NCBI GenBank assembly: GCA_018222405.1
Contig: JAAFAI010000006.1
Location: 124,001-188,000, forward strand
DNA length: 64,000 nt
Origin: Gammaproteobacteria bacterium
GTDB taxonomy: Bacteria; Pseudomonadota; Gammaproteobacteria; Enterobacterales; Alteromonadaceae
Direction: 5' to 3'
Position numbers and translations under genes: made by a program. Position 1 is the stretch's first letter. Every line of letters starts with the position of its first letter. Positions 28,967 to 38,268 of the stretch are shown here, in pieces. The notes beneath the pieces were generated by a model that ran no database searches, was not told where the DNA came from, and saw only the letters and a program-made list of their open reading frames with translations.

Positions 28967-28988
28967 CCCCGTTGGAGAAAGTAGCGAT

Positions 28989-29369
28989 ATGGAGCTCAAT
29001 CAGGTCACCCTGCCTGTGCAGGATATGCCAGAAGCAGTGCAGTTTTATTTAACCCTGGGCTTTACCCAGATTGTTGATACGCCTCAATACGCGCGCTTTA
29101 GTTGCCCTGACGGCGATTCTTCCTTCTCACTGTCATTGGATAAGGCTCGGATAACCAACCCTACGGTGATTTATTTTGAACATGAGGCGCTCGATGAGCT
29201 CTACGAGGCATTACTTAAAAAAGGAATCGTTTTTGAGCAACCGCCCACAGAGCAGCGCTACCTGTGGAAAGAAGCTATTTTGAGAGATCCGTCGGGCAAT
29301 AAGATTAAGTTATACCGGGCCGGCGAAAACCGCTTAAACCCACCGTGGAAGGTCAACATTCAAGCCTGA
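28989..29369 (+). CDS. VOC/glyoxalase-family protein
   Basis: A 126-residue single-unit vicinal oxygen chelate protein. It has paired beta-alpha-beta modules: LNQVTLPVQDMPEAVQFYLTL at the start and LWKEAILRDPSGNKIKLYRAG at the end, the latter holding the usual metal-ligand Glu region. Such proteins act as lyases, dioxygenases or resistance proteins, and the substrate cannot be read here. An AGGA-like site (GTTGGAGAAAG) precedes the start. It converges on the GH43 gene with 4 nt between stops. Confidence 0.88.
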   Translation: MELNQVTLPVQDMPEAVQFYLTLGFTQIVDTPQYARFSCPDGDSSFSLSLDKARITNPTVIYFEHEALDELYEALLKKGIVFEQPPTEQRYLWKEAILRDPSGNKIKLYRAGENRLNPPWKVNIQA

Positions 29370-29373
29370 TAGC

Positions 29374-30999
29374 TTAAAAAGGCTTATCGTAGGTTGCACC
29401 GATTTTAAAATAATCGAACTCAACATAGCCGCCGGCTTGCTCTGTAGAATAGTTAAACACCCCGTAGCGATACCCCATAAAGTGCTTGGTAAAGGTATAT
29501 AACATTTGTAACGGTTCGCCTATTTGATGCCAGCTATCGCCATCCAGACTGTAATAAAATAAAGCCACATCTCGTTTAAAATCTGTATCGATTCGTAAAT
29601 AAACCCGGTCTTGTTGCAAAGGCAGTGTCGCCAGTGTGTCGTAGCGCTGACTTAATTGATGAACTCCTACACTCCCTTGTTTTTCATCTTCGTTATCGAT
29701 GCCCAGAAAAGAGCGCACCATAACCAGAGATTTCTGCCCGTTGTTACCGGCTTTCACCGCCACATAGCCATATTTGTTCTGCAGCGCAATCAACCCGGCA
29801 ACGTCACCCGCTTTCATGTGCTGAACATTAATAGCCGTGGCTGCGGAACTTCGGGGGCCAAAGGTTCTTTGTGTCAATGTGTTTTTGGCAGTAAGTACGG
29901 TTTTATCGGTACGCCCGGTGGTAATTCTTAAGCGGCCGGGATTATCCAGCACCGCCCAGTTAGCTTTATCCGGGTTATGATTCCATTGCCACACCAGCGG
30001 CAGCTCTGGTTGCCCTGCGCTTCTCTCAAAGTCGTCTGAGGCGACGATCCCCTGAATACCGGCTTTATTATCTGGAAGAGGCAATTTTTCCGGCACCTTG
30101 CCGTCTTCGCCGAGTACTGGCCAGCCATCCTGCCAGGTTACCGGTACAAGATAAGGAATACGCCCTACACTGCCCCGATCGCCAAATAGCATGGCATACC
30201 AGTCACCATCGGGTGTATCAACCAACCCGCCCTGGGCAATGTGGGCATAGTCGAGTGCCACTCGACTTTCATAAGGCCCTTCAATGTTGCCAGCACGGTT
30301 GATAATGACGGAGCGAGCCCATCGGCTTTTCGGCGAGGCAATAGCAAACAGGTAATATTTACCGTTAATCTTATGCATTTGCGAACCTTCACCCGGCAGC
30401 CCGCCAAGCTCACTCTCACCAAAAGCCTTGTTAACATTTTCGATGATGACTTTGTGTGTACCCCCCGGCTTTATATCTGACGCATCAGCTTTAAGCTCAA
30501 CAAGAGAAATCTTGCCGCCGCCGTATATCATGTAAACACGGCCGTCATCGTCAAAAAATAACGAATTATCATGTAACACCGGCGCAAATTCGTGGGTCTG
30601 CCACGGGCCGTTTTCGATGTCCCGGGTTTTGTAAACATGGGTTTTACCGGTAGTAGCAGAGAACGTGGCGGCGTAGAACATGCCATTGTGATATCGCAGG
30701 CTGCTGGCCCAGGAGCCTTTGCCATAGGCATCCTGACCATTCTCAAGATTCATTTTATCGTTCTCGACTAACCGATCATAGGCGTAGCCCGCTATCTCCC
30801 AGTTAACCAGATCGCTGGATTTCATAATCGGCAGGCCTGGGCTCATATGCATGGTGGTACTGCTCATATAATAGGTATCGCCCACCCTGATGGTACTGAC
30901 ATCTGGTACGTCTGCCCAGACAACGGGATTTTGTGCAGCACTCGCCTGAGGACAAAGAAAAGCCAGTAACAGACTGCCTACCACACCGAACCATTTCAT
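29374..30999 (-). CDS. GH43 glycoside hydrolase (xylosidase/arabinofuranosidase-like)
   Basis: A 541-residue secreted enzyme. A signal peptide (MKWFGVVGSLLLAFLCPQASA) is followed by a five-bladed GH43 propeller starting NPVVWADVPDVSTIRVG, where D30 or D33 is the catalytic base. LHDNSLFFDDDG and LPGEGSQMHKING hold the modulating Asp and acid Glu. The last ~190 residues are a concanavalin-like GH43 C2/DUF1349 beta-sandwich. It resembles subfamily 12, which acts on arabinoxylan side chains. The ATG at 30999 has an AGGTG site 6 nt before it, so it is preferred over a GTG at 31008. No transporter or regulator for the sugar is nearby. Confidence 0.88.
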   Translation of the reverse strand: MKWFGVVGSLLLAFLCPQASAAQNPVVWADVPDVSTIRVGDTYYMSSTTMHMSPGLPIMKSSDLVNWEIAGYAYDRLVENDKMNLENGQDAYGKGSWASSLRYHNGMFYAATFSATTGKTHVYKTRDIENGPWQTHEFAPVLHDNSLFFDDDGRVYMIYGGGKISLVELKADASDIKPGGTHKVIIENVNKAFGESELGGLPGEGSQMHKINGKYYLFAIASPKSRWARSVIINRAGNIEGPYESRVALDYAHIAQGGLVDTPDGDWYAMLFGDRGSVGRIPYLVPVTWQDGWPVLGEDGKVPEKLPLPDNKAGIQGIVASDDFERSAGQPELPLVWQWNHNPDKANWAVLDNPGRLRITTGRTDKTVLTAKNTLTQRTFGPRSSAATAINVQHMKAGDVAGLIALQNKYGYVAVKAGNNGQKSLVMVRSFLGIDNEDEKQGSVGVHQLSQRYDTLATLPLQQDRVYLRIDTDFKRDVALFYYSLDGDSWHQIGEPLQMLYTFTKHFMGYRYGVFNYSTEQAGGYVEFDYFKIGATYDKPF

Positions 31000-31207
31000 T
31001 ATTAACACCTATATGTTTATCACTCGCTACCCACAACACAACGGTGTTCGATATCACAGTGTGTTGCACATTAGGTGAATTCTCCGGAAGGGTAAATGCT
31101 CCCGGCTTTACCTTTTAAGACGAACTGGTTGTTATATTTAACTTTTTACTAATCTGAGAGATTAACAAATAGTATTCAGATGCTTGTCACATGTCTTAAG
31201 GCACAAA

Positions 31208-31422
31208 GAAACCGGCCAAAGCCGGTTTCTTTATATCTGGCGGAGAGAGAGGGATTACTCCGGGCATCCTGCCCTTCGCCCTTCGGGCCGCGCCGAAGCG
31301 CGTTCAAAATCGCTCCCGGCGATTTTGTCGAACCACACTTCCGGGTTCTCATCCACTTTCTTCCGGATATAAAAAAACCGGCAAAAGCCGGTTTCTTTAA
31401 ATCTGGCGGAGAGAGAGGGATT
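31208..31422 (-). repeat. Direct repeat of terminator plus tRNA-Ser 3' end
   Basis: The stretch 31210-31256 recurs at 31376-31422 with two mismatches, 166 nt apart. Each copy holds a GCCGGTTT hairpin and the last 19 nt of tRNA-Ser including CCA. Only the copy at 31376-31422 belongs to the complete tRNA. The GC-rich segment between the copies contains short inverted repeats and no gene. Confidence 0.9.
31371..31394 (-). terminator. Rho-independent terminator of tRNA-Ser
   Basis: AAACCGGC/GCCGGTTT stem with an AAAA loop (31375-31394) is followed on the - strand by T residues. It lies 10 nt past the tRNA 3' end. Confidence 0.85.
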
Positions 31423-31494
31423 CGAACCCTCGATACGCTATAAACGTATACACACTTTCCAGGCGTGCGCCTTCAGCCACTCAGCCATCTCTCC
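31404..31494 (-). tRNA. tRNA-Ser (anticodon GGA)
   Basis: A 91-nt class II tRNA with encoded CCA. The acceptor stem pairs GGAGAGA with TCTCTCC. The anticodon loop CTGGAAA gives anticodon GGA, the variable arm is long (TATACG.. stem), and the T arm reads GAGGGTTCGAATCCCTC. It is flanked on both sides by truncated copies of itself. The only good promoter found lies upstream of the truncated 5' copy. Confidence 0.97.
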
Positions 31495-31633
31495 AAATTG
31501 TTTCTTCGAAGCACATCATCATTAACACATCCCTGATGATCGTCACCCAGTCTCGACGTCCTGTCGAGCCGTTGCGCTTCTAAAAGCGTGACGTTAAGTC
31601 ACCCTTTTTTGTCTTCGACAACCGAATGCTCAC

Positions 31634-31660
31634 CCACTCAGCCATCTCTCCAAATTGTTT
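31634..31660 (-). pseudogene. Truncated 5' copy of tRNA-Ser
   Basis: A 27-nt perfect copy of 31477-31503, that is, the 5' flank plus the first 18 nt of tRNA-Ser. After that the sequence departs and cannot fold as a tRNA. It is the remnant of a second tRNA-Ser gene, or of a recombination between copies. Confidence 0.85.
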
Positions 31661-31689
31661 TTACCGCATCGCTGCGAATAAGTGCGCGT

Positions 31690-31718
31690 ATAGTAGGTAA
31701 AGCCGCGCTTCGAATCAA
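31690..31718 (-). promoter_or_regulatory. Stable-RNA promoter for the tRNA-Ser locus
   Basis: On the - strand TTGATT, a 17-nt spacer and TACTAT are followed by a GC-rich discriminator (ACGCGC), typical of tRNA genes under stringent control. It faces the truncated tRNA copy first, then the complete tRNA about 190 nt on. Confidence 0.6.
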
Positions 31719-31728
31719 GAACTACCCT

Positions 31729-31752
31729 TAAAAAATCAGCCAACTGCTGATT
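31729..31752 (-). terminator. Rho-independent terminator after nadA
   Basis: AATCAGC/GCTGATT with a 5-nt loop is followed by T residues on the - strand, 10 nt past the nadA stop. Confidence 0.7.
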
Positions 31753-31761
31753 AATTAGGCA

Positions 31762-32820
31762 CTATGCGCTTTTCTTCGCTTTTAACTGCGCAGAAAAGTC
31801 CAGCATTCTGTTCAGTGGAATCAGGGCTCTTTCACGCAGGGCGTCATCAACAAAGATTTCGTGAGCACTGGTATCGTCGGTAGAAAGCGACTCATAGATA
31901 GCTTCAAGGCCATTCATAGCCATCCACGGGCAGTGTGCGCAGCTTTTACACGTCGCGCCATTACCAGCTGTAGGGGCTTCTATAAACTGCTTCTCAGGCA
32001 TCAGTTGTTGCATTTTATAAAAAATGCCTTTGTCGGTAGCAACGATAAAGGTTTGGTTAGGCATATCCTGTGCAGCCTGAATAAGCTGACTGGTAGAACC
32101 CACTGCATCGGCCATCTCAACCACGCTGGCCGGTGATTCCGGGTGAACCAGTACCGCCGCTTCAGGATACAGCGCTTTCATGTCCTGGAGCGCTTGTGAG
32201 GAGAATTCGTCATGAACGATACACTCACCCTGCCACATAAGCATGTCAGCACCGGTTTTCTTAGCAATGTAAGAGCCTAAGTGACGATCCGGGCCCCAGA
32301 TAATAGGTTTGCCCAGGCTGTCTAAGTGCTCGACGATTTCAAGCGCGATGCTGGAGGTAACCACCCAATCGGCACGAGCTTTAACGGCTGCTGAGGTATT
32401 AGCATAAACCACAACTGTGTGATCAGGATGTGCATCACAGAACGCTGAGAACTCTTCTATGGGACAACCCAAATCCAGCGAACACGTTGCTTCCATGGTA
32501 GGCATGAAAACGCGCTTCTCAGGGCTCAGGATTTTGGCTGTTTCGCCCATAAATTTCACGCCGGCAACCAACAGCGTCTGCTCGGCGGCGTCGCGACCAA
32601 AACGCGCCATTTCCAGTGAATCTGCCACACAACCGCCGGTCTCTTCGGCCAGCGCCTGAATTTCAGGGTCGGTATAGTAGTGCGCGACCATGGTTGCATT
32701 TTTTTCTTTCAGCAACGCTTTGATCTTATCTTTAAGCTGCGCCTTGCGGGCGTCAGACAGCACGGCAGGCTTTGCCGGAAACGGATAATCAATCTGGTCG
32801 ATACGATACGCTATTGTCAT
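31762..32820 (-). CDS. nadA: Quinolinate synthase
   Basis: A 352-residue iron-sulfur enzyme that condenses iminoaspartate with dihydroxyacetone phosphate to make quinolinate in NAD synthesis. The three [4Fe-4S] cysteine regions are visible: [18 protein letters not shown] and the C-terminal [13 protein letters not shown]. The ATG at 32820 (MTIAYRIDQ) is chosen; the frame extends 25 codons further up without support. NadA downstream of the tol-pal genes and tRNA-Lys is a standard gammaproteobacterial order. Confidence 0.96.
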   Translation of the reverse strand: MTIAYRIDQIDYPFPAKPAVLSDARKAQLKDKIKALLKEKNATMVAHYYTDPEIQALAEETGGCVADSLEMARFGRDAAEQTLLVAGVKFMGETAKILSPEKRVFMPTMEATCSLDLGCPIEEFSAFCDAHPDHTVVVYANTSAAVKARADWVVTSSIALEIVEHLDSLGKPIIWGPDRHLGSYIAKKTGADMLMWQGECIVHDEFSSQALQDMKALYPEAAVLVHPESPASVVEMADAVGSTSQLIQAAQDMPNQTFIVATDKGIFYKMQQLMPEKQFIEAPTAGNGATCKSCAHCPWMAMNGLEAIYESLSTDDTSAHEIFVDDALRERALIPLNRMLDFSAQLKAKKSA

Positions 32821-32927
32821 GGCTACTAGATACCTAACCTGGTTATGGCTCAACGGGCGGCGATTATACACGAGTGTCATAAAAATTTCATACACTCAGG
32901 CGTTTGTTTATTAAATAATCAGCATAA

Positions 32928-33053
32928 AACTTGCTGTCCTACACCATTTTTAAATGTGTGGCTGATAATGCTGCTTTCAAGCAGCAGGGTTGGCGCCTGG
33001 ATGACACTCATCAAGTTATGACGTTCTACGAACTGGTAAGAAGATTAGTTTAG
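32928..33053 (+). pseudogene. Possible C-terminal remnant of a GNAT acetyltransferase gene
   Basis: A short open frame without a start ends in FKQQGWRLDDTHQVMTFYEL and a stop at 33051-33053. The pattern of a helix, QGW and a late FYEL strand is like the end of many GNAT proteins. It abuts the repeat at 33051. The assignment is tentative. Confidence 0.3.
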
Positions 33054-33278
33054 TGTCGAACAGCTTAGCTGGTTCGCATCCTGCGCGAGCTTGTATGGTT
33101 TGTTCTTACAGTGATAGGCTTATTACTAGTGAGGAAGATGGTGGGTCGTGCTGAAGCACGTTCACTAAACAAGTGTAGTGTCGAACAGCTTCGCTGGTTC
33201 GCATCCTTCGCGAGCATGTATGGTTTGTTCTTACAGTTTTAGGCTTATTACTATTGAGGAAGATGGTGGGTCGTGCTG
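33051..33278. repeat. Two 103-bp direct repeats carrying the 3' end of tRNA-Lys
   Basis: 33051-33153 and 33176-33278 match at 97 of 103 positions with no gaps, 125 nt apart. The last 15 nt of each copy are the 3' end of tRNA-Lys (with CCA). Only the second copy joins a complete tRNA. The rest includes the inverted motif around CAGCTTCGCTGG. No gene is seen in this stretch. Confidence 0.92.
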
Positions 33279-33339
33279 GATTCGAACCAGCGACCAATTG
33301 ATTAAAAGTCAACTGCTCTACCAACTGAGCTAACGACCC
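33264..33339 (-). tRNA. tRNA-Lys (anticodon TTT)
   Basis: A 76-nt tRNA with encoded CCA. The acceptor GGGTCGT pairs with ACGACCC, the D arm reads GCTCAGTTGGTAGAGC, the anticodon loop CTTTTAA gives TTT, and the T arm is CTGGTTCGAATCCAG. It lies between cpoB and nadA on the same strand. Confidence 0.98.
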
Positions 33340-33379
33340 TTCGATTTATCGCGTCACCTTGTCTTGGCAACGGGCGCAT

Positions 33380-33407
33380 ATATTACTCATTTCCGGCGGC
33401 GGTGCAA
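33380..33407 (-). promoter_or_regulatory. Stable-RNA promoter of tRNA-Lys
   Basis: On the - strand TTGCAC, a 16-nt spacer and TAATAT are followed by the GC-rich discriminator GCGCCC. The predicted leader to the tRNA is about 33 nt. Confidence 0.55.
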
Positions 33408-33510
33408 CCTTAAAAAACGATTAATTTGCACTTTTGTGGCAAAAACCGTTTAACCGCTTAAAAACAAATCAATTCGGATGGTAATCGAACTGAATGATCC
33501 TACGCAAAAT

Positions 33511-33538
33511 AAAAAAGGAGCCGCTGGCTCCTTTTTTT
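33511..33538 (-). terminator. Rho-independent terminator after the tol-pal operon
   Basis: A symmetric hairpin (AAAAAAGGAGCC/GGCTCCTTTTTTT with a GCT loop) lies 24 nt past the cpoB stop. It would also work in the + direction. Confidence 0.92.
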
Positions 33539-33561
33539 AAACATTGATACCGCGTCAGAAA

Positions 33562-34371
33562 TTATAGTCTGGCCTCGGCTAATTTTCGAGCCGACGAATC
33601 CGGATAAGTGTTAATCACTTCTTCGAATAACGCTTTAGCCCGAGCCTGATTACCCACTTTCTCGGCAATGACTCCGAGTTTAAGTAATGCATCAGGACGC
33701 TTAGCTGAATCGGCAAACTTGGTCGCCACCACTTCAAATTGCGCGGCGGCATCCTGCCACTGTTGCTTATTAAACAGAAGTTGTCCAAGCCAGTAATGGG
33801 CGTTAGGCGCATAACTGCTGTCCGGGAAGCGCTCGATAAAGGCCTGAAATTCAGGGATCGCTTTATCGTACTCACGAGACTTAAGGATCAGATTTACCGC
33901 TTTTTCGTAAGCATCAGACTCCGACATCCCTGCCGCAGCAGTTGCCGTTGAAGCAGGCGTTGATAACGGGGTAACCGTTGGCTGTGTGCCGGTTGCGGCC
34001 GCAGCGCCGTTGCCTGCCCCACCACTAAATCCTGACTGTTTTAACGCCTCTACACGCTTATCGATTTCCAGATACAATTCGCGTTGTCGGTCGAGCACTT
34101 TTTGCAGTTGATTGGTATGTACCTCAACGGCTCCGCGTAGCTCATCCAACTCGTTTTGCATATTGTCGATCTGCTGTTGCAGGCGATGTTGCATTTGCGA
34201 GCGGTTATCGACTTTTCGTTCTAACACGGTTAACCGTGATTCGATGTCGTTGTCATTAACGTTGTAAACAGGCGCACCTGTTGACTGCGCTAACGCACCT
34301 AACGGCAGACACAACAAAGCCATTGCAACAGGTGCAATGGCTTTCTTATAGGATTTGTTGGGATTGCTCAT
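33562..34371 (-). CDS. cpoB: Cell division coordinator CpoB (tol-pal protein YbgF)
   Basis: A 269-residue periplasmic protein. A signal peptide (to about GALAQS) is followed by a trimerising coiled coil (about residues 40-110), an Ala/Thr/Gly linker, and TPR repeats (SRE..AIPEFQAFIERFPDS, YWLGQLLFNKQQWQDA, LLKLGVIAEKVGN). CpoB links PBP1B function with Tol-Pal constriction. The ATG at 34371 is used, as the frame upstream begins only with TTG. It lies 1 nt after pal and ends the operon. Confidence 0.95.
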   Translation of the reverse strand: MSNPNKSYKKAIAPVAMALLCLPLGALAQSTGAPVYNVNDNDIESRLTVLERKVDNRSQMQHRLQQQIDNMQNELDELRGAVEVHTNQLQKVLDRQRELYLEIDKRVEALKQSGFSGGAGNGAAAATGTQPTVTPLSTPASTATAAAGMSESDAYEKAVNLILKSREYDKAIPEFQAFIERFPDSSYAPNAHYWLGQLLFNKQQWQDAAAQFEVVATKFADSAKRPDALLKLGVIAEKVGNQARAKALFEEVINTYPDSSARKLAEARL

Positions 34372-34372
34372 C

Positions 34373-34933
34373 TTATTGGTAAACAATTACACCACGACGG
34401 TTCTGAGCAAATGCGTACTCAGAAGAACCCATCACTTCTGGCTTCTCTTCACCGTAAGACACTACTGAAATCTGGCTTGAGCTAACACCAGCATTAAGCA
34501 GGTAAGTTTGTACAGATTTAGCACGACGCTCGCCCAGGGCGATGTTGTACTCAGGCGTACCACGGCTATCAGTATGACCTTCAATCACCACTTTAGTACC
34601 TGGATTCTTAATCAGGAACTCGGCATGCTTATCCAGTACCGGGAAGAAATCAGATTTGATATTTGAACGGTCGAAATCAAAATAAACAGTCTGTTCATTT
34701 TGCAGAGCCTGCAGCTCTTGTTTAACCATTTCTTCAGCCATTTGCTGACGTTTTACTGCTTCAGCTTTAACGCGCGCTTCTTCTGCTTCCTGAGCGGCTT
34801 GCTCTTCAGCTGCTTGTTGTTGCGCGATGCGGTTACGCTCTGCAGCCAGTTCCTCTTCGCTAGGACCTGATGAACATGCCATCATAGTCACCACTGGCAG
34901 GGCGATGATGAAGCTCTTCATTACTTTATTCAT
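34373..34933 (-). CDS. pal: Peptidoglycan-associated lipoprotein Pal
   Basis: A 186-residue outer membrane lipoprotein with lipobox VTMMAC and a Glu/Ala-rich helical stretch. Its OmpA-like domain binds peptidoglycan (YFDFDRSNI, VVIEGHTDSRGTPEYNIALG, RRGVIVYQ). An AGAGG site sits 6 nt before the ATG at 34933, which decides against an in-frame ATG two codons up. The Glu/Ala stretch (about residues 25-80) is longer than in E. coli Pal. Confidence 0.97.
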   Translation of the reverse strand: MNKVMKSFIIALPVVTMMACSSGPSEEELAAERNRIAQQQAAEEQAAQEAEEARVKAEAVKRQQMAEEMVKQELQALQNEQTVYFDFDRSNIKSDFFPVLDKHAEFLIKNPGTKVVIEGHTDSRGTPEYNIALGERRAKSVQTYLLNAGVSSSQISVVSYGEEKPEVMGSSEYAFAQNRRGVIVYQ

Positions 34934-34984
34934 TTGCATCCTCTTAATCCTTATACTTATATAGTTGTGATTCTATCAAATCTG

Positions 34985-36349
34985 TTAAAACAAATAAGGT
35001 GACCAGCTCGGCGATTTAACCTGCCCGTCAGCCACCGGTAATCTCGCTTTAAAGCGCCCGTCCAGTGACACCAACGACAATACCTGAGTATCCCCGTATA
35101 ATGTACTATAAATTATCATGCTTCCATTCGGAGCGATACTGGGAGATTCATCTAAATATGTTCTCGTCAGTACCTGAATCGCACCGCTATCCACATCTTG
35201 TCTGGCAATGTGGTAGTCGCCGCGGGTCCTGTTCACCAAAACGACCTCCTGGCCGTCGGGTGTAAAAGTGGCTCCTAAGTTCTGTTCACCTTCGAAGGTT
35301 AAACGTCTAACTGTGCCAGTATCTAAATTTACGCGATAAATCTGTGGTTTACCACCCCGTTCAGAGCTAAATATCAGACTCTTGCCATCGGGAGCCCAGG
35401 CTGGCTCGGTATCAATTGCCCGATTTCGGGTAATTCTGCGTAAATTTTTACTGGCTAAATCCATTACATAGATTTCCGGATTACCATCTTTCGACAGTAC
35501 CATGGCCATCTGTTTGCCGTCCGGCGAAAACACCGGGCTGCCGTTAATACCCGGGAAGTTCGTGATGCGCTCACGCTCCATGGTATAAATATTCTGCACA
35601 AAAATTTGTGGGCGTTTGTTTTCAAAACTCACGTAGGCAAGTTTTTCACCATCCGGAGACCATGATGGTGACATTAATGGCTCTGGCGACGACAGCAATC
35701 GGGTTTCGTTAAAGCCATCGTAATCCGCGATTACCAGCTGATAAGGGAGCTTTTCCTTGGTACGGTCGCGCACAATAACGTATGCAATACGAGTTAAAAA
35801 CGCCCCTTTAACACCGGTCAGCTTTTCATAGATAACATCACTGATGCGGTGAGAGTATTGTCTGAAATCATCGCCGCCAATGACTACCGCACGTTCATCA
35901 ATAATATGGTCTTTACTGTTAATCAGACCGCCGTCTTTATTGAGTACTTTCGACTGACCACCGGTTATTTGTCCGCGCAGCACATCAATGATCTCAAAAC
36001 TCACCAGATAGCGGTCGACGCCCTCAGGCTTAACGCTGCCTACAACCACAGTGTCAATGCCCTGGGCTGCCCAGGCACCGTAATTCACTTCACCGTCGGT
36101 AGATGGGTATTCCGGCATAGCTGAACGCGCTACCGGGTTAAACTTGCCACTGCGGCGTAAGTCGTTCATTACCACATCGGTCAGATCACCGGGTAATATG
36201 CCCTCGCCTTCCCATTTAAAAGGCACCACCGCAATAGGCCGGGCACTGTCCACGCCTTCAGTGATTACAATTTCCAGCGCAGCATGTAACTGACCAACCA
36301 CGCTAAAATAGGCCAGGGTAATCCATAAACCCAGTTTTCTCATAGGCAT
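34985..36349 (-). CDS. tolB: Tol-Pal system protein TolB
   Basis: A 454-residue periplasmic protein: signal peptide, an N-terminal domain (residues ~25-165) and a six-bladed beta-propeller with repeats such as [29 protein letters not shown] and [14 protein letters not shown]. TolB bridges TolA and Pal. Its ATG overlaps the tolA stop (TAATG), and an in-frame ATG two codons later (36343) is equally placed. Confidence 0.97.
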   Translation of the reverse strand: MPMRKLGLWITLAYFSVVGQLHAALEIVITEGVDSARPIAVVPFKWEGEGILPGDLTDVVMNDLRRSGKFNPVARSAMPEYPSTDGEVNYGAWAAQGIDTVVVGSVKPEGVDRYLVSFEIIDVLRGQITGGQSKVLNKDGGLINSKDHIIDERAVVIGGDDFRQYSHRISDVIYEKLTGVKGAFLTRIAYVIVRDRTKEKLPYQLVIADYDGFNETRLLSSPEPLMSPSWSPDGEKLAYVSFENKRPQIFVQNIYTMERERITNFPGINGSPVFSPDGKQMAMVLSKDGNPEIYVMDLASKNLRRITRNRAIDTEPAWAPDGKSLIFSSERGGKPQIYRVNLDTGTVRRLTFEGEQNLGATFTPDGQEVVLVNRTRGDYHIARQDVDSGAIQVLTRTYLDESPSIAPNGSMIIYSTLYGDTQVLSLVSLDGRFKARLPVADGQVKSPSWSPYLF

Positions 36350-37119
36350 TACAACTCCACCTTCAAATCAATGTCTTTAAGTTCTTCGTAAACCGCCGGG
36401 TCTTCTGACATAGGCAGCGTTTCAGCACGTCTGACGGCACTTTCTGCAGCCCGGCATAATGCGGCATCGCCGTCGACTATGCTGACCTGGGAAACAAAAC
36501 CGGTGGTTGCCAGTTTCAATTTCAGACGACAGCTCTTACCTTTAAAATCCGCGTTCAGGTAGCGCATAATGGTTTGTTGAATCATTATTTGATAACGCTC
36601 AACTTCCGACAATACCTGCTGGCGACGTTGCTGCTGCATAGCCGCCTGCTCTTTCGCCAGCTGCTCTTGCATAATTCTTTCCATTTCGGCGCGCTCTTTT
36701 GCTTCTTTGGCTTTACGCGCCGCTTCGGCTTTCTCGGCTTCTTCCCGTTCTTTACGTTCGCGCGCCTTTTGTTCGGCTAAACGCCGCAATTCTGACTGGC
36801 GTTTTGCTTCTGCCGCTTCCCGGGCTTTTTGCTCACGTACTTTGCGTGCCGCGGCTTCCTGACGCTTTCGCTCTTCAGCCGCCTTTCGTTTACGCTGTTC
36901 TTCGGCCCGGGCCTGCGCTTCCGCCTGCGCCTTGGCACGCTGCTGATCGTAAATAGCCTGTGCGTCTATAAAGGTAGCTTTAATCACCGGTGCAGGCGTG
37001 CTGTTGGCCACTGGCATTACCGGTGACGATGACAAACTGACGCTTATTAGCAACACTATCACAAGGAGCAGGTGCAAACCCAGTGATTTAACTAAGGCCG
37101 ATTTATCCGCTTGATCCAC
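36349..37119 (-). CDS. tolA: Tol-Pal system protein TolA
   Basis: A 256-residue inner-membrane-anchored protein: one transmembrane helix (about residues 13-34), a long Ala/Glu/Lys/Arg-rich coiled coil (about residues 55-170) and a C-terminal domain ([21 protein letters not shown], then AVRRAE). The long helix is shorter than in E. coli TolA (421 aa), which is common in marine species. The start is GTG, 14 nt after the tolR stop. Confidence 0.95.
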   Translation of the reverse strand: MDQADKSALVKSLGLHLLLVIVLLISVSLSSSPVMPVANSTPAPVIKATFIDAQAIYDQQRAKAQAEAQARAEEQRKRKAAEERKRQEAAARKVREQKAREAAEAKRQSELRRLAEQKARERKEREEAEKAEAARKAKEAKERAEMERIMQEQLAKEQAAMQQQRRQQVLSEVERYQIMIQQTIMRYLNADFKGKSCRLKLKLATTGFVSQVSIVDGDAALCRAAESAVRRAETLPMSEDPAVYEELKDIDLKVEL

Positions 37120-37133
37120 AATCTGCGCCTGTT

Positions 37134-37556
37134 TTACTTTTCAACCGGATCGGTCATCAGACCGACCGAAGGCACACCCGCTTTTTGCAGCAGTACCATA
37201 AGTTGAATCACTTCGTTATAAGCAACCTGACCATCCCCTTTCACCACCACCGGTGTGTCGGGGCTTTGCTTTAACTGGGCCTGAACCAGCGCCGCCATTT
37301 CCTCTTCATCAACGGCCTGCTCCTGGTTATCGCCCAGATTAAGGTAGTAATCGCCCTTGATATCCACCGATGCAATAATGGGTGGCTTATCTTCCTGCTC
37401 AATGGGCTGGGCGCTGGCTTTGGGTAAATCCACTTTAACGCCCTGAGAGATCAGGGGGGCGGTAACCATAAAGATAATCAGCAGCACCAGCATCACGTCG
37501 ATGTAAGGCACCACATTTATTTCAGAAACCGGACGACGGCGTTTACGCACATACAT
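37134..37556 (-). CDS. tolR: Tol-Pal system protein TolR
   Basis: A 140-residue ExbD/TolR protein: one transmembrane helix (about residues 17-37) containing VVPYIDVMLVLLIIFMV with the conserved proton-path Asp, and a periplasmic domain ending LLQKAGVPSVGLMTDP. It works with TolQ as the proton-driven stator that energises TolA. Confidence 0.97.
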   Translation of the reverse strand: MYVRKRRRPVSEINVVPYIDVMLVLLIIFMVTAPLISQGVKVDLPKASAQPIEQEDKPPIIASVDIKGDYYLNLGDNQEQAVDEEEMAALVQAQLKQSPDTPVVVKGDGQVAYNEVIQLMVLLQKAGVPSVGLMTDPVEK

Positions 37557-37584
37557 AGCGGGACTCTCCTGTTAACTTAGGATG

Positions 37585-38268
37585 TTATGCGCTTTGCTGC
37601 GACGCATGGGCCTGACGCTGCAGGATGGCTGAAAACTCTTCCATAAAGTTGACGTAACTGTTTTCCAGTTTCTCGACCTGGTGACTAAAGCGGTTATAGG
37701 CAATCACCGCCGGGATCGCGGCAAATAAGCCTATCGCGGTGGCAATCAGTGCTTCAGCAATCCCCGGCGCAACCATGGATAACGTCGCCTGTTGAACTTC
37801 GCCGAGAGCAATAAAAGCATTCATGATACCCCATACAGTACCAAATAAGCCGATATAGGGGCTGATAGAACCCGCTGTGGCAAGGAATGACAGACGGCTT
37901 TCAAGATTGTCCACTTCGCGGGATAACGCCACGCGCATCGCCCGGTAGGTACCGTCGACGACCACATTAGCGTTGGTATTGCTTTTGCGCAGGCGCACAA
38001 ACTCTTTAAAACCGGCACAAAAGATATGGCCCATACCACTCACCTGCTCTTCGCTGGAGAGTTGTTGGTATAAGCGGTTAAGATCGGCGCCCGACCAGAA
38101 CTCATCTTCAAAGTTCTTCATTTCACTGCGTGCACCGTTAAGTGCTTTCTGACGCTGAAAAATGAACGCCCAGGAGGCAATGGAAACACTGATTAGCAAT
38201 AACATAACCAGTTGTACTACGAAGCTTGCCTGTAAGAACAAGCCAATAAAGGTTAAATCAGATGACAC
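37585..38268 (-). CDS. tolQ: Tol-Pal system protein TolQ
   Basis: A 227-residue ExbB/TolQ protein with three transmembrane helices (about residues 16-37, 133-155 and 168-190). The conserved core includes [15 protein letters not shown] and [21 protein letters not shown]. It overlaps the 3' end of ybgC by 11 nt, so the two are coupled. Confidence 0.97.
   Translation of the reverse strand: MSSDLTFIGLFLQASFVVQLVMLLLISVSIASWAFIFQRQKALNGARSEMKNFEDEFWSGADLNRLYQQLSSEEQVSGMGHIFCAGFKEFVRLRKSNTNANVVVDGTYRAMRVALSREVDNLESRLSFLATAGSISPYIGLFGTVWGIMNAFIALGEVQQATLSMVAPGIAEALIATAIGLFAAIPAVIAYNRFSHQVEKLENSYVNFMEEFSAILQRQAHASQQSA

Noticed and set aside
31180..31443. An 87-codon open frame (ending GGERGIRTLDTL) on the + strand
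   Set aside because: It runs antisense through the tRNA-Ser 3' end and the repeated terminator. This is a well-known type of false protein and has no ribosome-binding site.
31208..31660. Integrated element bounded by tRNA-Ser attachment sites
   Set aside because: The repeats are only about 160 bp apart on each side, no integrase is present, and 5' and 3' tRNA ends are copied on opposite sides. A collapsed tRNA array is simpler.
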